Source: Holothuria scabra
Lineage: Eukaryota; Echinodermata; Holothuroidea; Aspidochirotida; Holothuriidae
Length of the DNA stretch: 64,000 nucleotides
Reading direction: 5' to 3'
NCBI GenBank assembly: GCA_037179385.1
Contig: CM074187.1
Location: forward strand, 9,425,450-9,489,449
Shown here: in pieces, positions 34,701 through 46,700 of the stretch
Position numbering within the stretch: the stretch's first letter is position 1
Layout: each line of letters starts with the position of its first letter
Notes under the pieces: generated by a model
Told to the model about the DNA's origin: nothing
What the model saw: only the letters and a program-made list of their open reading frames with translations
Databases searched by the model: none
Program-made: the position numbers and the translations under genes

Positions 34701-37700
34701 AACATTATTGTGTGAAAGAAAAAGTAGTAAGTGTACCCCAAAGAAAGATTCCCAAAAACTAAAAGGATGGTCCTGGAAATTGTTTTGTATATTTTTGATT
34801 AAGTAATAAGAACTATTTAATTAAGTTGGATGCAAGGATTTAACCACAATTTTGAAGATGACATCATGACACAAAAGGTGTGATTAACAAATTATCTGTC
34901 TCCTTGCAGAATGTGCAGCAAAATGTACCAGACTGATATTAAATGGACTATGAATAAAAGGAGTTCTTAAAAGACCAAACCTCTCACCCCATACTACAGT
35001 TTTGGTACCCGGGTACCAAAATTCTCAATTGGCTCAGCTCTTTGATTGACAGCTAATTCAAACAATGCTGAGTGCCAAAGCTTATATTACACAGCATGAA
35101 TGGTACTGAGAGTGTTTTCATTATATAAATTGAGTTTTTCTGTATTCACCCTGAAGTAATAAACTGAGATTGTGTCTGGATGAGGATGAATTTCAGACAA
35201 TTGTGGGAGGGACTTTAGTAAGAAGGTTAGTAGAATTGGTACTGTTTGGGGTGAGAGAACAGGGCCTTTAAAATCAAAGAATCATTGTTACACTTATCAG
35301 ACTTTGACTATGTTGATTGTTTCTTACTTAAACAGCATGAGTTTGAATGGTGTGGGACATATCAGGAGAATGTTCCCATTTGCAGATGTATCAACTGGTA
35401 TTTATATATGAACAACAAAACTGTATTTCCAGTTGATTTAAAAGTTTAGCATGAATAAACAACCAAAAAATACTGTAAATGTAAAGTTCACACAGGCATA
35501 AGTGAAGGTTCACAAAAACCGGACAGACATCCCCAGTGATGTCATGCACTGAAGCATGGGGATTTCTGCCTGGTGAATTTGTTGTACTCCCCTAAAGTGA
35601 GAAACTGATGACTGTAAGGGGTTGAAAAGGAAGCTATTTTATGTCTTTGTAATTCTTTTACATACTCACATTAAACTAAGTGTAAATACTACTGTAAACT
35701 GGTGTAAAAAGTACAGCTTTTAGTTAATCTGGTTCAGTCCTATTATTTCTGTTCTTTTCTCTGAGCTTGTTAATATGTAAATGTTTTCATCCTGGAATTT
35801 TGAAATTTCATCATGGAAATATCATGGAATGCAGGGAGCCCTGAATTGATGATGCAGGATGTCCATCTGGGATATTAATTCAACACCCATTGCAGACATA
35901 TACTTCTCCCTTGCAACATTCAAAATTGCATGCTACCCTGGCCTTGCACTTCCCTGAAAATTTAAAATTAGTACCGTACCGTCACATCACATGGATCAAT
36001 TAATAGTTCGTCTACATTACTCTTCCTCTTCAGGAGTTGCATACATGGGTTACCCAGTGCCTGAATTTGTGCCATTGTGAAGTCATTCAGTCTAGGATAT
36101 CTTGCAGAATGTCTTTATATTACTTTCGTTTCATAGCTTTTCTCCCTCCTTTTCTCAAGTGGTCTTGCGGGTAGGTTCTGAGAGTAAAAAATGTCTGGGC
36201 TTCTTGTAGGTATTTTGTATCAATTGGTGTGCCAAACTTGCTATAAAATGTTGGTCTGAAAGGGCGTAGTGGTATGATTGCACCAGTTGAGTGTATAGCC
36301 AATCAAAAAGTATTATGCATTAATTTTGCTGACTTTGTACACGAATCCAGACAGATTGTGATTGTCTGATTTTAGTCTGCCATTACTGGGTCCTTCACCT
36401 TTAATCTTTAAATTTCCTCCCTTACCTGTTCCATGGATGGTTGTACACTGAAGTGTATCTTGATTTTCTCAACTTTACTGAATATGAGGATTTGAAATTC
36501 ACGTAGGCAATAAATGAAGACTATTAAAGACTGACGATTAATGGCTGCCTACAGTCACTAAAAACAAGTGCTAATCGGATTCGTCTATACTCTGTCCAGA
36601 CCTGTAAATATATTTCAAACTGGTTAACATTTTCTCTTTGTTTTCATGATTTAGGTGAGCATAAACCTGCTATTGTACATCGTGATATCAACACACGCAA
36701 CATACTTGTCAGAACAGATGGAACTTGCTGTATTGGTGATTTTGGATTTGCGATGAAAGTGTGTGGTTCCAGCATCGTCAGAGATGGAAACAGGGATAAC
36801 AGCAACATTACTGATGTAAGGGTCAACTTTTTCATCTTGAACAAAAATATGATCATTGAATTGCAGAAAGTCTTATACTTTATGTATCATTATAGAAGTC
36901 AGATTGTGGTAACTGCATTTTCCCATTAAAACTGACCCTTCAGTCTCATATTACTTCCCACATTGAACTTTTTATAGCTCTAAATTACCAATCTGTGGCT
37001 TTTGCTGAGTACTTGCCCTCCAGCTTTTAGTTTCCCATCAGTGCACATGATACACTCTGTTTATGATTGTACTGAGATAAAAAGCACAGTAGGTAGTCCC
37101 CCAATCTTACCCCTCCCTCCAGTTTCTTCTATTTCTATTCCTTCACCTCAACTCAGATAAATACAGTCCCATATCAAAAGGACTGTGTTAGATTATCCAT
37201 TCACCTCAAGATCCCACATGTACAATAGACGGTTTTGGTGTGGGCCATTTTTGGCCATTGTAGAATGACATTCACAAAAACAATGTGTACCAAAAATCTG
37301 TCCAGGAATCCTTTGTAATTAGTATAAATTGGAAAACTGGGGGCTGTTCGACAAAGAGTTACGCACAATCTTAAGTTTGATTCACCATACTTAAGCCAAC
37401 AGTAAATCATACTTAAGATCGTGCGTAACTCTTTGTGGAACGGGCCCCTGGTCTATGAAGCAACCAAAATGTTACTCTTAGTGCTATACAATGGGGGAGT
37501 GTGATGATGTGTGGTGGAATAGAAATTTATAGATACACTGGTTGTTTTTCATGTAGTCAGAAAACATCACAGTGCATATCACAGATAAAATCACAAAAGT
37601 GAATTCATCACGTGTTATGCAATTGGAATGCCCAATTTCTTGCTACTGTAGGGGTTAGTGCACTTTTTTGAGAACTTAGTCATGCAATGAAGCATTTTGC

Positions 37701-40700
37701 CTAGTTGTCAAGTTAAAAATTCATGTGAATCAACTTTGAGTGATATCGTGCTGTACCTGAAATGCTTTTATGCTAATTCAAGCAGATATTTCAACAATTT
37801 TTACATAACCATAATTCTGTCAAGGATAATGCTGTGTCAAAGAATGAAAATTTTCCATTTCAAAAGTTAGCTGTATAATTAGGCTGGTTGTTTCCTACTC
37901 TTGAAGCTGCAGAAAATATTTTGTATGTTATGGAAGGGTATTTGACATGTCCTCCCCCATAATGAAATGAACACTTGAGAAACTGTATTATAAATTTCAC
38001 GTTTCCTTTGAGCAGCAAATACGCTTTAAAAGAGTACTGTCATTCTAGTACATGTGTGCCACCACACTCATAAAATAGTTGTATCATATTTGTACATGAG
38101 CACTGAATCCTACATGTACGGTATCTTGGATTAATCCAAATAGTGAACAATCAAAATCCCTCAATAATAGTATCCTATGTGAAAGACAATAATTCCGGTG
38201 GGATTTTTGTAAAAATAGTGCATTTTTGCTTTTTCATTGTTTTGATCTAAATCTGATGAGATTGGGATACAACTTAGGAAAGTTGCAGGGGGTTATTTTC
38301 ATGTCAAAGGTGAAGAAATGTTGCTTTAGGGAAGTTATTTAATATCCAGAGGGGAACAGTTTCAAATAGGTGACATACTTGTATGGAAGTGTTTGTGTGG
38401 TTTACTGAATGTGATAGATTTGGAGTCACTCTTCTTAACCTTGCAAAAAGTTCAGAGAGAGGGCAGGTTGCAATGACGATATGTACTATCACAACCTCTC
38501 CGTAAGAATGACCAGCCACCTTCTTTTTTACATCATTGCTTTTTTGAAAGAAGTTGCCATGCTGTCCTCCCCCCCCCAACTTTGAAGTAAAGATGGACAC
38601 CTATGTTTGAGGCATGCTATAACAAAGCCAATGAGGTTTCTCTCACCAGCAGTTACTTGGGTCATCAGATGTCTAATAGTAAATATATAGTCATGTTTTA
38701 TGTAAAAAATGCCTTTCCCACCTGCAGAAAAAATGTTTATTGGACTGTTTAAGCATTTCTATATCAATTCCCAGTTAAAAAGTAAATCACTGCACTCTGC
38801 TCTTATTTACTTTGCAGTTACGTGGTAGGCCTAGACCTGTGTTGTAAACAGTTTAAAGTTGAAAATACTAGTGGATCTTCAAAGTTTGGCTAGGAGATCA
38901 TCCATGACATGGACTTATATACATGGACAGAGCATTTAACGTGTACGTCTATCCGCACATAGTCGCCACGGACTTGAACAAAAAAGGCGCACCAAGATGG
39001 CCGCTGTGAACCTGTAAATCGTCTGATTTGACAACGACTCGGTTCTATTTTAAACAAAAGTTAAACTTGAATGGGAAACGATATCATATTCCTGCAATAC
39101 GTAAAGTGATTTTGACCATCTTTCTTGCAAAATATGGAGATATACTTTAGCAAGTACAAGCTTTCACACGAAAACATAGCAGACAGCCATCTTGGTGCGC
39201 ATTTCCTTACACTGCGTACGGTAGCGACAATCTACTGTACAGTATGCTCTGTCCATGTGTAGGAAGTCTGTGGTCCATGAACACCCACAGTTTAACTTGG
39301 TGACCCTAGGTAGTAAATGTCACATGTATATGTCATTGCTGTAATGAAAGGAGCCTAAGGATTTAGGAGAAATACTATACCGAGGATTGAGAAGAAAAAT
39401 TATATGAAAGATTGAGAAGGAATACTGTTTCAAGGATTTAGATGAAATATTATATGAAGGGTTTAGAAGAAATGCTATATCAAGGATTTAGAAAAATATT
39501 GGAAGATTTAGAGGAATACTGTTTCAAGGATTAAATTATATTTTCTCTCTATGTAAATTCAAACTTGAATCAGCTGCTTTTGATTTTGTTTGCTTAATGC
39601 TGTTTATATGACTGAGTTGACTTAAAATCTGTTAGTAAATATTTGATTAGTGAATGTGACAGCATGGTCTTTATTTGGGTTGAAGTCTCATCTTTTTGGT
39701 TAAACCTTAAGCAGTGAAGTACAGTATCCCATGTAGTAATATGAAGTACGCCTGTGAGTGAATTGGTGGCAAAATTTATTTGTCGGTTTTTGGCAGCCAC
39801 CAGTGCTGTCTGTACTTTCATCAGGTAGCCAAGCTAGTGTGTGCATATTGTGAAGACATTTATTTGTTCCACTGGCCAAGAATGCTTAACTTCTACTCAC
39901 ATTGTTCTATGGATTTTGAAGAAACCTATGAATGGTCCCTACAGTATATGCTATATGTATCATGGGTTAAGGTCCCTGTGAAATTTGTTCAGTGTTCTGG
40001 TTCCAAAATACTTTGAATATCTGTCCTTTTAAGTTATCAGTTGATCTTGGTTGCAGCCGTGTCTTAAAGGGTCAGTTAGTAGGTAAATGGAATTTTACAT
40101 TCTAGTTTCTAACCAATTGGGTTAAGTCCAGCTGGATACTGCCTTTTTTCTAGTTGTTGCTCATTAACTTTTCTCTGCTCTATATTGGGGCATATCTATC
40201 AGCCCAAGTTGAAATGTATTTATCCTGGTATGCAAAATTGGTTTGCACCGTAGTTCTTGTACATAAAGCCCTTGATTTCAGTTTCAGTTTCATAATGAGT
40301 GCAAGAATCATGAAAGATACTTTGTAAGAAGGAAGTTCTGTTAGGGTGGTTACTTTGAATGTTATATCAATAAGGTTGGGACAATTAAAAAGAGACCAAA
40401 TAGATAAGTCAAAAGTGTGCTCAAGTGTTCATTTTAATTTAGGGTCACTATTTGAAAATTTGGAAGGTTTTTCCCATGAAGTTAGTTAGCTAGATGGAGT
40501 TTTATGGCCCAGCTTCAAACCTATCAGTTCAAGTGGAGCCGACCACCCCTTTTTTCCATGTGTGGCTCACTGGCTTGTTTTCCCTACTCCAATGCTAATG
40601 TTGAGCATCACATGCAAGGGCAGTAGGTTCCATTTTACCCATGGAGAGCAGAAAACAAAAATCATTTATGGCTGTGGGCCTGAAATAGAATATGCAACTG

Positions 40701-43700
40701 GTGGCTCAGGAATGCGAGGTCAAAGGTCATTTATGGATTAGCAGAGTGTCTGTCCTTTCAAATTTGAGGTGCTGCAACACTGTTGCTATAGTATCTGCAA
40801 TGTTTAACATCTATAGTTTAATGGGTTAAAACTATTTTGGTTTAAACTATTAATACCTAAGTGTTGGCCACAAATTGCATGGATTGCTATCTAAGGGTAA
40901 TGCCACCTTCAATTGGCATGGCATGTACACTCAAATTTTGCCTTGGACCAGTGGAAAATCAAAATTGAAATACTGGCTCAAGCTTGTTTGTGGTAAAAGT
41001 AGGAATTTGTTAGGCTCGGAGGGGCTTCATGTTAGCGCAAGTATGGCTCAGAAAGAACCAGTGTGGGTCTTTACCATCTCTTGCCGACCCTTGCAGCTAG
41101 CTACAATCCTGTTCAACACAGCAGTGTTTACAGAGATTTGAGAGGTAATCAATATTATTCTTGTTACATGAGGAGAAGTAGTCATTAAAGGTACAGTACA
41201 GTCACCTTTACTTGAAGTAGCATAGTATAAACTATCATATTTAATGAATTGCCCTGGTGAATCATGTGACAATCATTTTCCTCCTCTGTTGTGACATTTG
41301 CTAAAAGTAACTTCTTGCCATCACCTTGCTTATACTTTTGCAATTAAACTTACACTACTGGTGCCATCTGAGTAATTGAAAGTTTGGTTTTCAAGCTGAT
41401 TCATTTAACTGCTTTGCTATGCATGGTTTCACTGTAAAACCATAATTTACCATTACTTCATACGTATGGTTTCACTGCAAAACCATAATTTACCATTCCT
41501 TCATACGTATGGTTTCACTGCAAAGCCATAGCACTCAACTGTGTCCTGGAATATCTCATTATAAAACTATGGTGTGTAATCATGTTTTAGACATGGAATA
41601 GGCTTGAAGAGGAGATGGTTTTCACATATGCATCCTTTTGGGGCATGACCAGTGCAAATATTTACACAAAAACTTAGTATTTCGTGGAACCTATACATAC
41701 TTACTGTTTAGTAACATGATACATAGCTCAGTATGGCCAGATGCTTCCCCTTCTTTAGCGAAGGGGTTAAGTGGTCCACAAACATGCTAGCAATTAAGAG
41801 TCTATACTTTATTTAGTCCCATTCATCAGTGTGCTCATCTGTTACTCATTAAGCCAATGTTGCTAACCATTTGACTGTATTTACCACACCCCTAGCAGAT
41901 AGTATAACAAACTCATTAGAAAGTAACAATTACAACAGATTGTGGAACAGTATTTTGGTTCACTTCATTTTTGGCCACATTGATGTGATAAAATGACACT
42001 GACAAAAATGAAAGATACCAAAAGTCTCTCCCACAGTTCTTTGTAGTTGCTAGTTGGAAAATGGTCTACGAACTCACACCAGTCTAGTTAACGATATTTC
42101 TTTCCATTAGGTTTTGCCTAAATAGTACATCATCTGATTAGATTACACAGTTTATTTATGCTGTCTGCAGATAGTGTTTCTGTTTTGTTATGCAACAATG
42201 GATTTAACTTTAATTCATTTACGAAGAGACAAACAAACATCAAGTCATATTGTATCATGTTAAATTTCCTAGATAGCCATATATATTCAGAAAGGAAAAA
42301 GAAAAAACCATAGACTATGGAAGTAGCTGACAGTGTACACGGCAGTTTAAATTAAATTTGATAGGTGTATATGGGACCATTCTCAATGTAGCAATTGGAT
42401 GCAGGAAAATATGTAGATGAAACACCTGCTATGATGAGAAAAATCCAAACAGATGACATAAGGATGAAAATGTATATGTGTAAAGCTAAGTATAAAAGTC
42501 AAGTTATCTTTACCATCTGGCAGTTTTTTGCAGGATAAAAGAGATAACTACAGGGGCTTTTCAAGTGATTTATATCCATTTGAAAGTCAAATACAAAAAT
42601 CAGAATGTGGAAGATAATATCCTTCTCATGGGTAATGGGATGAGGAGGATGTTGTGTCACAAATTTATTTTTACCCTTTAAACTGACACTAGGTCTCCTC
42701 TGGGGTTGGTATTTTTTTTGTGAGGTGGCCACCTCACACAGATTGGAGCCAACCACCTCGCCAAAAACTACTCCGATTATCATCTGCTCTGCACTATGAG
42801 CTATAGAATTAGTTTCCCTCTTGGCTGGTGCCAAAACCTGGCTTTGTTTGGCCCCATGGATTTACTGTAGGCCTACCACACAAATTCTACAGTCAAGGGC
42901 AAATGCTGAGACACCCTGTGAGACCTTTTTCATACCCAAAAACAACAGAGTTCAGCATCTAATATACTCCCTTCTATGGTATTTCCATTATTTCTTGTAG
43001 CATACCTGTATCATTAATGCTACATCTCTTTCAGGACGACTTTGTGGATGGCTAGACATAAAGAGATACTTAACTTGCATATCACATCCATACAAAAACT
43101 CTCCCCATGTTTGCAAAGGAATCAAAAAGAATGACTCAACGAATTTCTTATGTAAACTGAAATTTTAAAACACTTGTTGTCAGTGTGGGTGTGTTATGTA
43201 TATGAAGATGGTTTTGAGGATGCATGTATGCATGTGCAGACAAATTGTTGAACTGGCTTATTAAGTCTTGTAGAAGTATTTTTTACATTTTCATCATGCA
43301 ATGAAGACATGTTTGTAAATGTTTGAAGTATTTTGAGACTTGGTAATATGTCCATTAAAAGAATTATTTACATAGGATATGACTCTATGGAAAGAGTAAA
43401 CTTATATGGAGCAAATTCTTTAAAGATTTAGTACAAAGTTGGATCATATACATTGGTATGAGTTTAATTGTAAAGAAATTATAGGCCTAATCCACTCACC
43501 TGAAACAGTTCTAATTCTCCTAACCTAATTACTTGAGCCCCACCACTGCTGTCCAGAATTCATCCTCATCCAGACACAATCTCAGTTTATCACTTCAGGG
43601 TGAGTGTACAGTGTGTAATCAAAAAATTCTCAGTACAGAACATGCTGTTTAATATGAACCACAGTGCTCTGCATTCTTTCAACTTGGTGTCAATCAAAGA

Positions 43701-46700
43701 GCTGCACCAATTGAGAATTTCTGTAGACAAAAAAATTTTAGTTTAAGGTGAGAGTTGCCTGCCTTGAAAGGAGACTATTGTGTTTGCTTTGAAGAATTTT
43801 GTTTTTCTTTGTTTCTTAAAACCAAAATTTATTGTACACAATAAAGGATGATTTCAAATAAGTCAGTATGGTAGCCATCTTTTGAAAAAACAATTTTGTC
43901 ACTGGCAAAAAGTCATTTATTTACTGTGCAAGAAAAATCTGTTGAGTTTTAATGAGATAAACTCTAATTACATGAGGTTCTTGGTAATACTGCTAATGAT
44001 TGATCATCTACTTTTTGTATTCTGTGTTGACAAATTTTATATGCAATATTTCTCTTTAAAGGAAGTGTACTCTCACCCCACACAACAATTTTTGTAGTCA
44101 TCCACAGAAATTCTTTATTGCCAATAGGTCTTTGGTTGTCATCAAATTAAAAAAATGTGTAGAGTACCATAGCTCATAATTCACATCGTGGACATATGCT
44201 TACCTCTTGCTACATCTAAATTGCATTACTTGCTTTGGAGGTTTCATGAGTCGGGAGATGTCAGTTTTTCCGGTGTCTTTTTGTTTTGCTTACTTTCTTT
44301 AATACCTTACCGTTGTTTCTTCCCTTAGACCCATTCCCGTTTTCCTTCCAAGGTGTGGTGGCATTTTTTTTTGCTTCAGGCTTTCTGTTTTGGCTCTCAT
44401 AGTACACAACATGTGCCTTACTGAGAGTGTTTTGATTACACATTTGGGTCTTGTATATGAACCTGAGGCAAAAAACTGAGATTATGTCTGGATGAGAATG
44501 AGCTTTAGATAGTTGTGGGAGGGGCTTAAGTAAGTAGGTTAGAAGAACTAAAACTGTTTGAGGTGAGTGTGAGAGGATTAGGCCTTTAATACCAGAGGAA
44601 TTTATCAAATTTAACATGAACTTGCATTTTACAGCCTCTGATGGTGACCTGTGAATTGGATATTTGTTTAGAGGGAACTTTTTGAGTATTTCTACAGCCC
44701 TCAGATTGTCATTGGTTTCTTTTCAATTCGACAGGTTGGCACTGTTCGTTACATGGCTCCTGAAGTGTTAGATGGGGCAGTAAATCTAAGGGATTGTGAG
44801 TGTGCCCTGAAACAAGTGGATATCTACAGTTTGGGTTTAGTTCTATGGGAACTGGCAACAAGATGTAAAGATCTTTATCCAGGTAATGGACATTATTTTA
44901 AGCCTGATAGCAAAGATTGGTCACTGCAATGCACATTTCAATCAGCAGGGTATAGCTTATCTGTTTTGGAAATAATTTTTAAAATCCTTTGAAAAACATA
45001 ACTGTAACCAAGCTATATTTAGAGAATTATTATGATTTAAATCCAACAGTATTGTTTTGTGGTATTGGGGTCAAGACCTGACAGTCAAAAACAAGAGGCA
45101 GGCCTACCAATCTGTAATATTATGTGTATGGAGGTCTGGAGAATAGAGAGTTATAGGCAAAATATCCAGCCTCTACTACAGCACTGTTCTTTACATTAGG
45201 CATTTACCATACATGAACATAAATATGAAGACACCCGGTGGGTTCTGAATAAATTTTGAACAGCTAACCACTTAACAATGTAGATAAAATTTCTTTTTGA
45301 AAGGCCACTTCAAAAGGGGAAATACTCTTGGATGGAAGACCCCCCTTTGAACCCATACAGCGATCTAAGCATTTTTCTCCTTTCTTCCTTTTGTGCCAAA
45401 TTAAGAACAGCTGTTTTTATCAGGAGATTCCATTTGCTGAGTAGATGTTAAAGTAATTGTGAGTCTATGTTTCTCCTAATCACCTCCTCTATACATATAC
45501 ATTTCCTGCAAGTTCATCTGGCATAACATCCTTTAACTCTGGGATGGTGACCGAAAAAGAAGTGTCTTCCTATCTTCATCTTGATTTCAGTAGATGACTA
45601 ATTTCTTTATTACATTTGTCTCTCCTAATAGGTACAGTTCCTCCTGCTTACAAACTGCCATTCCAAGATGAGGTGGGACTGCATCCATCCTTTGCTGAGA
45701 TGCAGGTTTTGGTGTGCACAGATAGAGGGCGTCCTGCATTCCCTGATGAATGGAAGGACAACCACATGGTGAGAAAATTGACCTTTTGTTAGGAATCATA
45801 TAATGCAGTTAGCTAGTCTGAAAAGAAAAACACTATTTCGTGAAGGTTCAACCATTCCTTTCCTGCATGGTCAAGTGGTTAGAGCATTTGACCTGCAGCC
45901 CAGAGGTCTGGCCAGGTCATACAGAAGATTTCAGCAAAAGCAATGGAGTAGGAAAAACAAGCCAGTGAGCAAGAACTGGAAAAAAGCTGTGACTGGCAGG
46001 ACTTAACCAATTGGTTAAAAACTAAGCTGTAAAACCTCCTCTTACTAACTCATACAGTCAACAGAAAACACATCTGAGATTGCGAAGGAGGCATTTAGGT
46101 GGGCTTTTATTACATAGTGATATACTGATGTGAAGTTAATACTGCCACCATTTGCTGTCTATTATCAGTCTCGATTTTAAATGCCATGTCTTAAAGAGTA
46201 GTTGGTTAGGTGGAATTTTACAACCCAGTTTCCAACCTATTGTTTCAAGTCAAGCCGGCCACAGCTTTTTTTCTAGTTCTTTCTCTCTGGCTTGTTTTCC
46301 CTACTCCATTGCTTACGAGAAGATCCTGCACAATGGCAGTAGGGTTCCATTTTGAGAGTCTCTGGTATAACTTGACCTGGGAATAGAACCCGGGCCTTCC
46401 GCGTGAGAGGCGCATGCTCTTACCATTAGACCAACCACACTGTGTCATGTCTTAAAGAGGAACAAGATTAGGGGACTCTCCAACTTCAGTCACCATGTGT
46501 TTGGTCAAGTGGTAGCACATTCACAATTCATGAGGGAAGTCTGGGCTCAATACCCGGGTCAAGTCATACCAAAGATTTAGAAAATGGAACCTTCTGCCAT
46601 TTTGTGTGATGCTCCACATACATACTCAGTGGAGTAGGAAACACAATTCAGTGCCCCACAACTAGAAAAAAAAGGCTGAGGGGGCCACTTAAATAAACCA

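Larger units (their letters stand above)
23391..36654 (+). other. BMPR2: BMPR2 intron 4
   Basis: A 13.3-kb phase-1 intron and the most transposon-loaded part of the gene. Recognised: fold-back 23931-24670 with a nested hAT-like insert, TTAA MITEs 24724-24975, 32492-32745 and 34971-35267, SINE 28086-28330, nested cluster 29917-32195, splice-donor-like repeats 33616-33650 and 35892-36302, and MITE 36338-36590. The stretches 25000-28080, 28340-29910 and 32750-34960 contain nothing I can identify apart from a weak direct repeat around 26350-26760. Confidence 0.85.
36816..44734 (+). other. BMPR2: BMPR2 intron 5
   Basis: A 7.9-kb phase-0 intron. Recognised: palindromic MITE fragment 37220-37338, short MITE 37340-37447, MITE 38908-39279, minisatellite 39355-39535, SINE pieces 40060-40195 and 40480-40650, hairpin tandem repeat 41423-41533, MITEs 41935-42066, 43484-43764 and 44060-44585. 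The stretches 37450-38900 and 42070-43480 show nothing identifiable. Confidence 0.85.

Noticed and set aside
34407..35851. CAGTGTTCCC ... GGGAGCCCTG as the ends of a 1.4-kb hAT-like element
   Set aside because: The flanking 8-mers do not match and the ends agree only loosely.
44753..44992. Extension of exon 6 past its donor
   Set aside because: The donor CCAG/GTAATG and exon 7 restore the kinase sequence exactly; the extension has no kinase similarity.
46376..46442. A functional tRNA-Glu gene on the minus strand
   Set aside because: Acceptor-stem pairing is not evident and the sequence continues into the SINE body.
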